Assembly (NCBI GenBank): GCA_021802545.1
Contig: JAJZRS010000008.1
Location: 41,274-105,273 of the forward strand
Reading direction: 5' to 3'
DNA length: 64,000 bases
From: Pseudomonadota bacterium
GTDB taxonomy: Bacteria > Pseudomonadota > Gammaproteobacteria > Burkholderiales > JABEVD01
Each line of letters opens with the position of its first letter. Positions within the stretch are counted from its first letter, which is position 1. Below the pieces are notes generated by a model. That model saw only the letters and a program-made list of their open reading frames with translations. It made no database searches and had not been told where the DNA came from. A program made the position numbers and the translations under genes. This document shows positions 41,576-51,289 of the stretch, one piece after another.

Positions 41576-44235
41576 TCCCAGTGCGCTTTCCTGCAAAGCC
41601 CGCGCATGTCGCAGTTCCGGCAAACGGATTCCAGCCCCTGGGCCGGCAGCGGGCGCCCGTCGTGCATTGCCTCGAAAATGTCCGCCAGCCGCTCAAGGCT
41701 TTCTTGCGCCCGCGTATCCGGTTGGGAAAAAAGCTTCACCTCCTTGTCGATAGCGAGAAAAGCCGCATCAAAAACTTTCTCGCCGAGCAGCAGCTCGTAG
41801 CAAGCGAGCTGGACGTCCTCCCCTGCATCCCGGGCCTTTTCCCTGAGCACGGATGCGCTCTGCGTCTTGTAGTCGATCACGGCAATCCCGCTTTCCGATT
41901 CATCCACCCGGTCTATCCTGCCCCTCAAGGTCAATGTGCCGAAGGACAGGGGAATATCGGCTTTCCCGTCCGCCTCGATTTTCGCGATCTTCCACCCTTC
42001 CTTCTCCCTTCCCCTTTGCCATTCGAGGTATTCCGGTATCATCGGCTTCCAGCGCAGCGCCCAGCCGAGCGCAAGGTAATCCGCTTCCAAAGCCTCCTCG
42101 AACACTTCGTCGGTGAGGGCTTCGAGTTTTTCTTGTGCATCGCGCAGGCCCGATATGGCAGGATGCTTCTTGTGGAAGAGGTAGAGAATCCTGTGCAGAT
42201 GGCTGCCGAAATCGGCCTTTTCCATGGCCTTGTCGGCTTCGTCCAGGGGGGAAAGCCCCAGTATCCTGGCTGCAAAATACTGGTAGGGGCACGCGAGCAG
42301 GCTGTTGTAGCCGCTCGCCGATATCGATTCTGGAATCAGCTCATGAGGCACGGCGGGCGCAGGACGGCTCGCCTGTTGCATCTTTTCACGCTCCCTTTCG
42401 AAACGCATCAACGGGATCTTTCCGGAAAATTCACGGTCGACGAGATCGAAGCCGAAAGCGTGAAGATGGAAGGCGTTGAGCTGCTCCAGATAAGGGCTCA
42501 GGAGATTGGGTTCCCCTTTTTTCAGGCTCTGCCAGCTCGCCCAGACGGCACTTGAGCGGCAAAGCAGGCCGATCAGGTCGGCAAGCTGCCCTAGCCTTTC
42601 CGATTCAAGCAATGGCAGCTTCAGCTCCGCCCTCACTGCCTGATTGAAGAACAGGCCGGGATCGGCTTCGGCAGGCAGGTGGGCCGCATCGCTGCCGAGC
42701 AGCACGACGCAATCGAAGGCGCGCAGCCTGGTCGCGCGCAGATGCGTGAGCACGACAGGACTCCTGATCCCCGTATCCCTGAAAGTCATCGATTCGAACT
42801 GCATGTCGATCCAGCGGCGCCATGCCCTGAAGCCGAAGCGGCCCGCAACTCCGGCAAGCTCGTTCCCGAGTTCGGCGAGCTTCTCGAGCAGCGCCTCCCC
42901 TGCAGGATCCATGGCAAGTCCCTCCGAGATGCCCAGCATGTCGAGGGCTTGCGTCAGCGCAGCCAGCCAGTTTTCGAGCGTGTTCGATCGCTTCGAGAGC
43001 AGGGATGCCGCCTTGCCGAGTTGTTCCAGCATGTTTCGCGCGTCCTGCTCGAGATCCAGTCTGGCGTAATGGGCAAGTCCGGACACGACGCTCCGACTGC
43101 GTATTTCCTGTTCGATCGCGTGAACCGCCCGGTTTTTCGATCCGGCCGCCCAGCTGGAGAAAACGAAAGGGGACTTCAAAAGATCGAGCAGATCCTCGTG
43201 GTAATAGTCGCTCGCCACCGCATCGAGCAGCCTCACGATCGCCGTGCTGGCGGATGTGGTCGAGAAAGTCCATCCTGTCTCGTCCTCGACCAAAATGCCC
43301 GAGCGCTCGAGAAGCGCCCTGGTCCTTCTTGCGGCAAGGCGGTCGAGAGCGATGAGCCCGATGCGCTTTTTTCCCTCGATCAGCCATTGCCTGACCTTGA
43401 TCGCCGCAGCTTCCGCCTCCTCCTCAAGCGATTTCGCCCTGAACAGCGAAAGATTGGAAAGCGGTTCATCAATGCAGGCGTCACACCTTGTTTTCAGGTC
43501 TCCCCCCGCCTCAATCGGCCAGACCTCGGTAAAGAAGCTGCTGCGCGACTCGTGGAAAAGGCGCACAGGCGCCTTCGACGACCATGCCTCGAGAAAATTC
43601 ATCTCGGCAGGCGTCAATTCGTCAGGGGAAAGAACGTAAAGGGGGTTTGACGCGTTTTGCGCAAGTTGCGCCAGCATCAATTGGCGGGCTGCCGCTTCGC
43701 TCGTCTCGTCCAGCTCCATGGCATGCCACAATTCGTGGATCAGCCTCGCCTCGAACATCAAGGGTTCGCTCGAAGTCGCCTGATAGGCGGCTTCGAGCAG
43801 GGCGCAAAAGTCTTCCAGGCTTGACGGCAGATCGACCTTCCATCGGGTCAGTTCGTCGAAAAAACCGGCAATCTCGCTCGACAGCCGCCACAGGTCGCGC
43901 TCCTCGAACCAGCCCTTCTCCCTCAGGGCAAGATAGAGCTTTGCAATCCTGCGGCTCTGGGGCGAAAACTCGACTGATGCCGAAAGCTCGGACAAGGTGG
44001 TCATCTGCGGCAGCATGAGATAGGGATGACCTGACGCCTTGCCCAACTCAAGGGCGAGATCCTGGGCGGCATGAAGGTTGGGGAGCAGCACGGTGATTCC
44101 GGAGAGATCGCTCTCCGGATTTTCAAGCGCGATGAATCGCGCTGCTTCCTTCAGGAAGGATGCTGGCGAAAAATGCTGCCCGAGAAGCAGTGTCAGCGCT
44201 CCAGGTATTTGAGCTTGCCCTTGACGTTCAGCCAT
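41572..44235 (-). CDS. addB: AddB-like PD-(D/E)XK nuclease subunit
   Basis: An 887-residue protein with an inactive helicase-like N-terminal half and a C-terminal nuclease ([21 protein letters not shown]). Cysteines in LLACPYQYF and the final [10 protein letters not shown] form the four-Cys iron-sulfur staple of AddB nucleases. No Walker A lysine motif is visible. With AddA it replaces RecBCD. The ATG at 44235 overlaps the fdxA end by 43 bases; no better start with a ribosome site exists, so the true start may be a non-ATG codon nearer 44190. Confidence 0.83.
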   Translation of the reverse strand: MAERQGQAQIPGALTLLLGQHFSPASFLKEAARFIALENPESDLSGITVLLPNLHAAQDLALELGKASGHPYLMLPQMTTLSELSASVEFSPQSRRIAKLYLALREKGWFEERDLWRLSSEIAGFFDELTRWKVDLPSSLEDFCALLEAAYQATSSEPLMFEARLIHELWHAMELDETSEAAARQLMLAQLAQNASNPLYVLSPDELTPAEMNFLEAWSSKAPVRLFHESRSSFFTEVWPIEAGGDLKTRCDACIDEPLSNLSLFRAKSLEEEAEAAAIKVRQWLIEGKKRIGLIALDRLAARRTRALLERSGILVEDETGWTFSTTSASTAIVRLLDAVASDYYHEDLLDLLKSPFVFSSWAAGSKNRAVHAIEQEIRSRSVVSGLAHYARLDLEQDARNMLEQLGKAASLLSKRSNTLENWLAALTQALDMLGISEGLAMDPAGEALLEKLAELGNELAGVAGRFGFRAWRRWIDMQFESMTFRDTGIRSPVVLTHLRATRLRAFDCVVLLGSDAAHLPAEADPGLFFNQAVRAELKLPLLESERLGQLADLIGLLCRSSAVWASWQSLKKGEPNLLSPYLEQLNAFHLHAFGFDLVDREFSGKIPLMRFEREREKMQQASRPAPAVPHELIPESISASGYNSLLACPYQYFAARILGLSPLDEADKAMEKADFGSHLHRILYLFHKKHPAISGLRDAQEKLEALTDEVFEEALEADYLALGWALRWKPMIPEYLEWQRGREKEGWKIAKIEADGKADIPLSFGTLTLRGRIDRVDESESGIAVIDYKTQSASVLREKARDAGEDVQLACYELLLGEKVFDAAFLAIDKEVKLFSQPDTRAQESLERLADIFEAMHDGRPLPAQGLESVCRNCDMRGLCRKAHWE

Positions 44236-44516
44236 TCGTCGGCGTCAGACGGCGCGTCCTTCTTCTCGGTGATGGCCTTGAATGTCTTGGCGAGCTCGGC
44301 ATTGAGTTCGATGAATTTCAGCTGTTCCTCGGGAACGTCGTCCTCGGCATAAATCGCTTCAGCCGGGCACTCCGCGACGCAAAGGGTGCAGTCGATGCAC
44401 TCGTCGGGATCAATCACCAGAAAATTCGGCCCTTCCCGGAAGCAGTCCACCGGGCAAACATCGACGCAATCGGTGTATTTGCAGCGGATGCAGTTTTCCG
44501 TCACAACATAGGTCAT
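44193..44516 (-). CDS. fdxA: Seven-iron ferredoxin FdxA
   Basis: A 107-residue ferredoxin, exactly the usual length of FdxA. The first motif C-x2-C-x4-C-x3-C ([15 protein letters not shown]) and the second [12 protein letters not shown] bind a [3Fe-4S] and a [4Fe-4S] cluster, and the tail after residue 75 is the typical Glu/Lys-rich extension ([13 protein letters not shown]). It is a soluble electron carrier. ATG at 44516 follows AGAGGA. It shares a transcript with addB downstream, probably a matter of layout only. Confidence 0.93.
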   Translation of the reverse strand: MTYVVTENCIRCKYTDCVDVCPVDCFREGPNFLVIDPDECIDCTLCVAECPAEAIYAEDDVPEEQLKFIELNAELAKTFKAITEKKDAPSDADEWLNVKGKLKYLER

Positions 44517-44650
44517 GGTCCATCCTCTAATTAACGCTGAAACATGTATTTTAGCAGCGGGTAGCAGCCCTGCGTTATTTTCGCGAACCGCTTCACACGG
44601 GAAATGATTTTGGTTAGGATATGCCATTCCCCAAGTTCTGAAAGGTTCCC

Positions 44651-44977
44651 ATGAGCGAGCATATCCATTATGTGACCGATGATGCATTCGATTCGGAAGT
44701 GCTGCAATCGTCCATTCCTGTTCTGGTCGACTACTGGGCCGAATGGTGCGGGCCCTGCAAGATGATCGCCCCCATCCTCGACGACGTCGCACGCGAATAT
44801 GCCGGACGCCTGAAAGTAGCCAAGCTGAACATCGACGAAAACCAGGCCACGCCGCCCAAATACGGCATCCGCGGCATTCCCACCCTGATGATCTTCAAGA
44901 ACGGCGAAGTGGCGGCGACCAAGGTCGGGGCGCTCGCGAAGTCGCAGCTCACAGCATTTATTGACAGCAACATCTAA
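44651..44977 (+). CDS. trxA: Thioredoxin
   Basis: A 108-residue thioredoxin. The active site WCGPCK is at residues 32-37 ([19 protein letters not shown]), with the cis-Pro in GIPTLMIF. Standard cytosolic disulfide reductase. ATG at 44651; AAAGGTTCCC precedes it. It is followed by the hairpin and then rho, the conserved trxA-rho order of proteobacteria, and divergent from fdxA. Confidence 0.96.
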   Translation: MSEHIHYVTDDAFDSEVLQSSIPVLVDYWAEWCGPCKMIAPILDDVAREYAGRLKVAKLNIDENQATPPKYGIRGIPTLMIFKNGEVAATKVGALAKSQLTAFIDSNI

Positions 44978-44999
44978 ACCGGCTAACCTAGACTCTACG

Positions 45000-45020
45000 G
45001 CCTGCAACCCGTTTGCAGGC
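45000..45020 (+). terminator. trxA-rho intergenic hairpin
   Basis: A perfect 8-bp stem (GCCTGCAA / TTGCAGGC) with a 5-base loop CCCGT lies between trxA and rho. It is followed by TTCCCCTTC, not a T-run, so it is at best a weak terminator. It may instead be part of the rho leader, where transcription is often autoregulated. Confidence 0.5.
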
Positions 45021-45063
45021 TTCCCCTTCGATAACAAATCTCCACGCAAGAGTTCTTCCGCAC

Positions 45064-46323
45064 ATGCATCTATCCGACCTGAAATCCCTTCCAGTCACGC
45101 AGCTGGTCGAAATGGCCAATGCAAACGAAATAGACGGCGCCAACAGGCTCAGAAAGCACGAACTGATCTTCGCGCTGCTCAAGAATCAGGCCAAGAAGGG
45201 CGAGAGCATCTACGGAGAAGGCACGCTCGAAGTGCTGCAGGACGGCTTCGGCTTCTTGCGCTCCCCGGATATTTCCTACCTCGCCGGCCCGGACGACATC
45301 TATGTGAGCCCTTCCCAGATCAGGCGCTTCAATCTGCATACCGGGGACTCCATCGAGGGTGAAATCAGGACGCCCAAGGACGGGGAACGCTATTTCGCGC
45401 TGGTGAAGGTCGACAAGGTCAACGGCGAGCCGCCCGAGAATTCGAAGCACAAGATCCTTTTCGAAAACCTCACGCCGCTCTTTCCGACCCAACCCCTCAC
45501 GCTCGAGCGCGAAAATCGCTCGGAAGAAAACATCACGAGCCGCGTGATCGACATGATCGCGCCGATCGGCAAGGGACAGCGCGGGCTGCTCGTCGCCTCC
45601 CCGAAGAGTGGCAAGACGGTCATGCTGCAGCACATCGCCCACTCGATCGCGGCCAATTTTCCCGACGTCCACCTCATCGTGCTCCTGATCGACGAGCGTC
45701 CCGAGGAAGTGACGGAAATGACGCGTTCGGTGCGCGGCGAAGTCGTTTCATCGACCTTCGACGAACCTGCGACGCGCCATGTCCAGGTTGCCGAAATGGT
45801 GCTCGAGAAGGCGAAGCGCCTCGTCGAGCACAAGAAGGACGTGGTGATCCTGCTCGACTCGATCACCCGGCTGGCGCGCGCCTACAACACGGTCGTTCCC
45901 GCATCGGGCAAGGTGCTCACGGGCGGCGTGGACGCCAATGCGCTGCAGCGTCCGAAGCGCTTCTTCGGCGCAGCCAGGAACATCGAGGAAGGCGGGTCAC
46001 TCACGATCATCGCAACGGCGCTGGTCGACACGGGTTCCAGGATGGACGACGTGATCTACGAAGAGTTCAAGGGAACCGGCAACATGGAGATCCATCTCGA
46101 CAGAAGGATCGCCGAGAAGCGCACTTATCCCGCGATCAACGTCAACCGCTCCGGGACGCGCCGCGAAGAGCTGCTGATCAAGCCCGACGTGCTGCAGAAG
46201 ATCTGGGTGCTGCGCAAGCTCCTCTATCCCATGGACGACCTTGAAGCGATCGAGTTCCTGCTCGACAAGATCAAGGCCACAAAAACCAATTCGGACTTCT
46301 TCGATTCGATGCGGCGCGGCTAA
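45064..46323 (+). CDS. rho: Transcription termination factor Rho
   Basis: A 419-residue hexameric RNA helicase, the same length as E. coli Rho. The RNA-binding domain has GFGFLRSP, Walker A is [10 protein letters not shown], Walker [14 protein letters not shown], and the Q and R loops [21 protein letters not shown] follow. ATG at 45064 (MHLSDLKS) was used; an in-frame ATG at 45013 would add 17 residues containing the leader hairpin and was rejected. No unusual insertion is present. Confidence 0.97.
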   Translation: MHLSDLKSLPVTQLVEMANANEIDGANRLRKHELIFALLKNQAKKGESIYGEGTLEVLQDGFGFLRSPDISYLAGPDDIYVSPSQIRRFNLHTGDSIEGEIRTPKDGERYFALVKVDKVNGEPPENSKHKILFENLTPLFPTQPLTLERENRSEENITSRVIDMIAPIGKGQRGLLVASPKSGKTVMLQHIAHSIAANFPDVHLIVLLIDERPEEVTEMTRSVRGEVVSSTFDEPATRHVQVAEMVLEKAKRLVEHKKDVVILLDSITRLARAYNTVVPASGKVLTGGVDANALQRPKRFFGAARNIEEGGSLTIIATALVDTGSRMDDVIYEEFKGTGNMEIHLDRRIAEKRTYPAINVNRSGTRREELLIKPDVLQKIWVLRKLLYPMDDLEAIEFLLDKIKATKTNSDFFDSMRRG

Positions 46324-46384
46324 GGCTTGCGGATCATCGTTTTTTGGAAGATAATACAGGGTTTCCGCTTCAGGAATCTTCGAG

Positions 46385-46597
46385 ATGAAACCAGGAATAC
46401 ATCCAGAATACAACGAAATCACCGTGACCTGCAGCTGCGGCGAGGTTTTCACGACCCGTTCGACGAACAGCAAGCCTCTGCGCATCGAAGTTTGTTCCGC
46501 CTGCCATCCTTTCTATACCGGCAGGCAGAAGATCGTCGACACGGCGGGACGCGTGGAAAAATTCCGCCAGAAATACGGAAGCAAGGCATCCGTCTGA
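46385..46597 (+). CDS. rpmE: 50S ribosomal protein L31 (zinc-binding type)
   Basis: A 70-residue protein. The four zinc ligands are C16, C18, C37 and C40, so this is the C+ form (RpmE); the zinc-free form would be induced when zinc is scarce and is not here. It follows rho by 61 bases, the usual order in proteobacteria, and ends before a clear terminator. Confidence 0.96.
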   Translation: MKPGIHPEYNEITVTCSCGEVFTTRSTNSKPLRIEVCSACHPFYTGRQKIVDTAGRVEKFRQKYGSKASV

Positions 46598-46619
46598 GTT
46601 TCGCGGTATCCGGTTCGAC

Positions 46620-46643
46620 AAGGCAGCCTAGGCTGCCTTTTTC
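46620..46643 (+). terminator. Rho-independent terminator after rpmE
   Basis: The arms AAGGCAGCC and GGCTGCCTT form a 9-bp perfect stem around a 2-base loop TA, followed by TTTC. It ends the rho-rpmE transcript 23 bases after the rpmE stop. Confidence 0.88.
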
Positions 46644-46673
46644 GTTTGAAATGCGCTAGACTGGCTCATCCAC

Positions 46674-48092
46674 ATGAAGCCCATTCTCATCCTCTTCCTG
46701 ATGCTTGCGGCCCTCTCGGGCTGCGCGACCAATCCAGTATCCGGACGGCAGGATTTCGTCATGATGTCGGAATCCGACGAAATTGCCATGGGGCGGCAAT
46801 CCGACATGCAGGTCAGGAAGCAGTACGGCGTCTACGACGACCCGCCTCTTCAAGCTTACGTCGACCGGGTGGGCCAGCGGCTCGCGAAAAACAGCCATCG
46901 CCCCAACCTGGAATACCATTTCACCGTGCTTGACAGCCCGGAGGTCAACGCGTTTGCCCTTCCAGGCGGTTACATCTACATCACGCGCGGCATCCTGCCT
47001 TATCTCGGCTCCGAATCGGAGCTCGCGGCCGTGCTCGGCCACGAGATCGGCCATGTGACGGCGAGGCACTCGGTCAAGCAGTACACTGCGGCCACGACGG
47101 CCAACATCGGCATCCAGATCGCTTCCATTTTCGTTCCCGAAATCAACACCCAGGCAGGAGCCGATCTCGTCAATGTCACCGGAAGCGCCCTGCTTTCCGG
47201 CTACGGCAGGGAGCATGAACTGGAGGCCGACAAGCTCGGCAGCGAATATCTCGCCAGGACAGGTTATGATCCGCATGCGATGATCGCTGTGCTCTCCACC
47301 CTCAAGGATCAGGAAGCATTCGACATTGCCAGAGCGAAGGAAGAGCATCGCGAGCCGCGAATCTATCATGGCCTCTTCGCGTCACACCCCGACAGCGACA
47401 CCCGTCTGCAGCAGGTCGTGAACGAATCGCAAAATCTGCAGGTCTCACCCCATCCGCTCGAGGGCCGAATGATCTATCTCGAGCACATCGACGGCATCGT
47501 CTTCGGCGACAGCCCCTCCCAGGGCGTGGTGAGAAACAGCGAATTCATGCATGCCGGGCTCGGCATCGCGCTGAAGTTTCCGCAAAGCTGGACCATCAAG
47601 AACAGCGCGAAAGCCGTCCAGGCGACGAACGGTGAAGCCGTCATCCAGCTGTCGCTTGCCGAAAATGAGAAAAGAAGCCCTGAAGACTACCTCACCAGCA
47701 GGTTCGGCAACGGCGCGCTCTCTTCCTTCAGGTCTTCCGGGTATGCCGGCGCAATTCTGGTCTATTCTTCGAGGGCGGAAGCGGCCGCGATACGCATGAA
47801 CGGCAAGCTGTTCGTCATCATGGGTGTGGCGGCCAACCCTGCCGCCTTCCAGAATGCGCAACCTGCAATCGAACGCACCATGCATAGCTTCCATGCCATG
47901 AATCCGCTCGAACGCAAGCTCGCCCAGGGTCTCAAGATTTCGCTCAGGCGGACTGCACCCGGCGACACGTTCGAAAAATATGCGGCCCATTCCCCGCTCG
48001 GCAAGAATGCGGCAGGCTACCTGCGCCTCCTGAATCATGCCTATCCAGACGGCGAACCGGTTCCAGGCGAAGAAATCAAGCTCGTCGAATAA
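46674..48092 (+). CDS. M48 family metalloprotease lipoprotein (BepA/LoiP-like)
   Basis: A 472-residue lipoprotein with a signal peptide whose lipobox LSGC puts the lipidated Cys at position 17. The zinc motif HEIGH is at 123-127, with the third ligand in the HELEADKLGSEYL region near 184. The second half (about 260-470) lacks the TPR repeats of BepA and instead carries a domain of unclear family containing IALKFPQSWTIKN. It should act in outer-membrane protein quality control in the periplasm. It runs directly into the glycosyltransferase gene (TAATG). Confidence 0.85.
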   Translation: MKPILILFLMLAALSGCATNPVSGRQDFVMMSESDEIAMGRQSDMQVRKQYGVYDDPPLQAYVDRVGQRLAKNSHRPNLEYHFTVLDSPEVNAFALPGGYIYITRGILPYLGSESELAAVLGHEIGHVTARHSVKQYTAATTANIGIQIASIFVPEINTQAGADLVNVTGSALLSGYGREHELEADKLGSEYLARTGYDPHAMIAVLSTLKDQEAFDIARAKEEHREPRIYHGLFASHPDSDTRLQQVVNESQNLQVSPHPLEGRMIYLEHIDGIVFGDSPSQGVVRNSEFMHAGLGIALKFPQSWTIKNSAKAVQATNGEAVIQLSLAENEKRSPEDYLTSRFGNGALSSFRSSGYAGAILVYSSRAEAAAIRMNGKLFVIMGVAANPAAFQNAQPAIERTMHSFHAMNPLERKLAQGLKISLRRTAPGDTFEKYAAHSPLGKNAAGYLRLLNHAYPDGEPVPGEEIKLVE

Positions 48093-49702
48093 TGTATTTC
48101 TCGGAACCCGAATTCGAACCCAGGCCGCCCCTAGACAAAAAGGAGGTCGCGCTGACCTTGATCCTGGTCCTCGCATGGCTGCTCCCGGGACTTTTCGGAC
48201 ACGAGCCCTGGAAGCCGGATGAAGCCTACAACTTCGGCCTCGTCTACCACATGATGCAAAACGGCAGCTGGCTCTCCTTCCATCTGCCGGACGAACAACC
48301 TTTCGCATCCCCGCCGCTCTTCTACATGACCGCGGCGATTTTCGGGAAGCTCTTCGCTCCGTTCGTCTCCCTGCCAGATGCGTTGCGCATCGCCACCGGT
48401 TTCTACATGGGACTTGCGCTCGTCTTCATCGGACTGGCGTCACGCATCCTTTACGGAAAAGGAAGCTATGCCGTACTGATCCTGGCGGGCAGTATCGGCC
48501 TTCTCGGCCATGCCCACCAACTGGTGGCCGATTCAGCCCTTTTCGCAGGCTGTTCTCTGGCGATCCTGGGCTTTTGCCTTTACGGCGAAAATGCCGTTCT
48601 TGGCGGCGCGCTCGCAGGACTCGGCATGAGCATGGGTTTCCTTGCCAAGGGGTTCATCGCATTCGCCTATTTCGTCCCCGTGCTCGCCCTGCTTCCCGTG
48701 AAGAAGCCCTGGAGAAGCCCGCGTTATATCGCTTTCCTCGGGTCCGCATTCGTCTTTCTGCTGCCTTCGGCGATCTGGCCCTATTTTCTGCATCAGAGCC
48801 ATCCCGAGCTCTTTTCTTCCTGGCTGAAGTCGAGCATGAGCCTTTCATTCGGGCTCAGGCGCGATGCGCATGCAAGTCCCTTCTTCTATCTCGGCGTGCT
48901 GCCCTGGTTCGCCTGGCCGACATTGCCGCTCGCTCTGGCTTCCCTCTGGCGCGAAAAAAGAAGGCTGCTCGATGAAGGCGCCATCCTTCCCCTGTTCATG
49001 TTCCTGACCATGCTTGCCGTGCTGACGGTTTCCGCAACGCAGCGCGAGATCTACGCGATGCCCATGCTCCTTCCCCTGTCGCTGCTCGCCGCATCTTCCA
49101 TCGGCAGCCTCAAGCGCGGCACGACGAGCGCATTCAACTGGTTCGGCATCCTGACTTTCGGACTTCTGGCAGCCGTTTTGTGGATCGGCTGGGTCGCGAT
49201 GATGACAGGGCATCCGGAATACATATACGGGCGGATCCATCATTATCATCCCCATTTTTCCGCCCATTTCGGCTTCTTTTCCTTCCTGCCCGCCCTGGGC
49301 GCAACGCTGCTTTGGGCCATTCTCGCATCAGGAAAGGAGCGCGACGGCAAGCGCGCCGTCATCAACTGGGCGAGCGGCGTGGCCATGGTGTGGATGCTGC
49401 TGATGACGCTTTGGCTGCCCTTCCTCGATTCGGTGAAGGGATACCGGGAAATGTTCCATTCGATGAAGGCCTCGCTCCCCGCGCATTACGGCTGCATCGA
49501 GGGAAGGCATGTCGGGGATGCGCAACGCGCAATGCTCGATTACTATCTCGGCATCGATCTCAAGCGCGACAAGACCTGCAGACTGGTGCTGATCCAGACC
49601 GTCGCCTCGAACAGGCGGCATCCTGAAGGATTGAAGCTGCTGTGGCAAGGCGCCCGTGCCGGCGACCGGCACGAGCGCTACCGTCTCTACGCCAGGGATT
49701 AG
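48092..49702 (+). CDS. GT-C family glycosyltransferase (ArnT/PMT-like, GT39)
   Basis: A 536-residue integral membrane protein with about 12 hydrophobic helices. The first periplasmic loop begins with HEPWKPDEAYNFG, whose acidic residue is the catalytic site of ArnT/PMT enzymes using polyprenyl-phosphate sugars. A short C-terminal periplasmic domain holds CIEGRHVGDAQRAM. It would transfer a sugar from a lipid carrier to lipid A or a protein. It starts on the last base of the protease stop codon. The recipient is unknown; the pilins downstream on the other strand are one candidate, but that is speculation. Confidence 0.82.
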   Translation: MYFSEPEFEPRPPLDKKEVALTLILVLAWLLPGLFGHEPWKPDEAYNFGLVYHMMQNGSWLSFHLPDEQPFASPPLFYMTAAIFGKLFAPFVSLPDALRIATGFYMGLALVFIGLASRILYGKGSYAVLILAGSIGLLGHAHQLVADSALFAGCSLAILGFCLYGENAVLGGALAGLGMSMGFLAKGFIAFAYFVPVLALLPVKKPWRSPRYIAFLGSAFVFLLPSAIWPYFLHQSHPELFSSWLKSSMSLSFGLRRDAHASPFFYLGVLPWFAWPTLPLALASLWREKRRLLDEGAILPLFMFLTMLAVLTVSATQREIYAMPMLLPLSLLAASSIGSLKRGTTSAFNWFGILTFGLLAAVLWIGWVAMMTGHPEYIYGRIHHYHPHFSAHFGFFSFLPALGATLLWAILASGKERDGKRAVINWASGVAMVWMLLMTLWLPFLDSVKGYREMFHSMKASLPAHYGCIEGRHVGDAQRAMLDYYLGIDLKRDKTCRLVLIQTVASNRRHPEGLKLLWQGARAGDRHERYRLYARD

Positions 49703-50607
49703 CGCAGAGTCCTCACGCCGCCGCGGTTCGGCGCGCCGCTGTTGGGAAGCGAGCCGCCGGAGATGGACCCGCCCACGGGCACGCTGCAGAAAACGCCCGC
49801 AGCATTGCATCCGGGAGCAGCTCCCGTCCAGGTCGAACCGCTGGACAGGGTGACGGTCACCTGGGTGCCTGCAGGCGCTGCAAGGCAGGCCTGGACGCTC
49901 GTCGTCACGTTGGACTGCTGGCTCAGCTTCTGCCTCGGAACGGTGTCTTGACTCGGGTCGGTGTCGTCCTCGTCCTCGCATCGCCCGATGGTATCCAGGG
50001 GATGGTTGCCGTGCCCGTGCGCCTTGACGCCGTTGATCTGGTCGTCGGGAATGTTGAGCGTGACTTCCGCTCCGCCCATGCGGTGGCAGATGGTGATCTT
50101 GCCGTCAGGAGAAGTGCCGAGGCGCTGGCTGTTGCTGACATTGACCACCTGAGCGCCGGCAGGGGCGGGGTTGCCAGCCGTAATTTGCTGCATGCTGCCG
50201 TTCGAATCGTAATAGTACTGGAAACTGAAATCCTGCCCGGGATGATTGGAAGGAGAATCCCTGTCGTCGTCGGTGTAATGGTGACCGTGGCTGTCGTGAT
50301 CGCTTTCCCGATCGTTGTCCTCGGCATCCTGATGCTCGCTGTCGTGATGCCCGTCATTGTCCTCGCTGGATGTCGTGCTGCATACGGATTTCACGATCTG
50401 CATTCCGCAGGCATTGATCACGCTTCCCGTGCAGCCGGTCGAAGTCTGGGACCCGTCGTCGCCGCCGTGGTCGTCGTTCCCATGCCCGTCCCCTTCGCCC
50501 TGACTCTGTCCCTGGCCCTGGCCGTGGCTGCTGTCGGCATAGGCGATGGATGCGAGCGCCAGTGAACTCATTCCCAGGATAAGTGCTGCAATCAATTTAG
50601 GTTTCAT
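49699..50607 (-). CDS. Secreted Cys/Asp/His-rich protein at the end of the minor-pilin operon
   Basis: A 302-residue secreted protein. Signal peptide of about 24 residues (cleaved near SIAYADS). Residues 26-55 are Gly/Gln/Asp/His-rich and residues 80-125 are acidic-histidine repeats (for example HHDSEHQDAEDND). Eight cysteines follow in the mature chain. A motif TICHRMGG with HG and GC further on resembles the small secreted TICH domain found in betaproteobacterial adhesins. I do not recognise the rest. It lies where pilY1 usually stands, 79 bases after pilX. The His/Asp repeats could bind metal ions. The stop overlaps the end of the convergent glycosyltransferase by 4 bases. Confidence 0.75.
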   Translation of the reverse strand: MKPKLIAALILGMSSLALASIAYADSSHGQGQGQSQGEGDGHGNDDHGGDDGSQTSTGCTGSVINACGMQIVKSVCSTTSSEDNDGHHDSEHQDAEDNDRESDHDSHGHHYTDDDRDSPSNHPGQDFSFQYYYDSNGSMQQITAGNPAPAGAQVVNVSNSQRLGTSPDGKITICHRMGGAEVTLNIPDDQINGVKAHGHGNHPLDTIGRCEDEDDTDPSQDTVPRQKLSQQSNVTTSVQACLAAPAGTQVTVTLSSGSTWTGAAPGCNAAGVFCSVPVGGSISGGSLPNSGAPNRGGVRTLR

Positions 50608-50686
50608 GGTTTACCCCTCTCATAATAAATGGATAAAGAGATCGAATTTTGAACGGATTTCATCTCATACCCCCTCCCTTTCCAAA

Positions 50687-51289
50687 TCAAATGACGCTGT
50701 CCTGCATGCCGATGAAATACTGGGCGAGACCGCTCGTGTTCCTCGGCCCGTTGACCCTTACCGTCACCCTGAAGAAAAGCCTTCCCACCCCGGCGATCAC
50801 GACCGGCGGGCTCTGGCTCGTGTCGTAGACCGGAGAGGCCATGCAGTTCGCGAAAGTCGGCTGGCTCCCGGCCGCCGTCTGTACTCCGCCGACCACCGTT
50901 CCGCACATGCGCTCGATGATGTACTGGACGGAATAGCCTGAAGGCAGTCCGGACGTCACGGCGGGGCTCCAGTTGAGCGTGTTCCCCGATCCCGGGTCAG
51001 GCAGATTGGTCACCGTATCGCGCGGCATGACGTTCGGGTAATAGTAATTCGGGCAGACGGACGTCACCTGCTGGCACCCGCTCGGATTGGAATAGGGGTT
51101 GCCGATGATCCAATTGTAGGCGGCTTCCTCGCCGACGTCCTCCATCTGGACGGCCGCTTCCCCGAAAGCCAGGTTGCCCGATATCACGTTGGTCGTGTCG
51201 ACGGTGCGCATCAGGGCGATGCCTGCGAGCGACATCGCGACGAGCGCGATGAGCGCAATGACAAGAACGACGCCTTTTTGCCTGATCAC
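50687..51289 (-). CDS. pilX: PilX-type minor pilin assembly protein
   Basis: A 200-residue protein beginning with MIRQKGVVLVIALIALVAMSLAG; the short basic leader, then GVVLVIAL, is the PilX pattern. The cysteines in the body are spaced C-x5-C-x-Y-type. The GTG start at 51289 overlaps the end of pilW by 4 bases. It takes part in priming or regulating type IV pilus assembly in the periplasm. Confidence 0.85.
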   Translation of the reverse strand: MIRQKGVVLVIALIALVAMSLAGIALMRTVDTTNVISGNLAFGEAAVQMEDVGEEAAYNWIIGNPYSNPSGCQQVTSVCPNYYYPNVMPRDTVTNLPDPGSGNTLNWSPAVTSGLPSGYSVQYIIERMCGTVVGGVQTAAGSQPTFANCMASPVYDTSQSPPVVIAGVGRLFFRVTVRVNGPRNTSGLAQYFIGMQDSVI

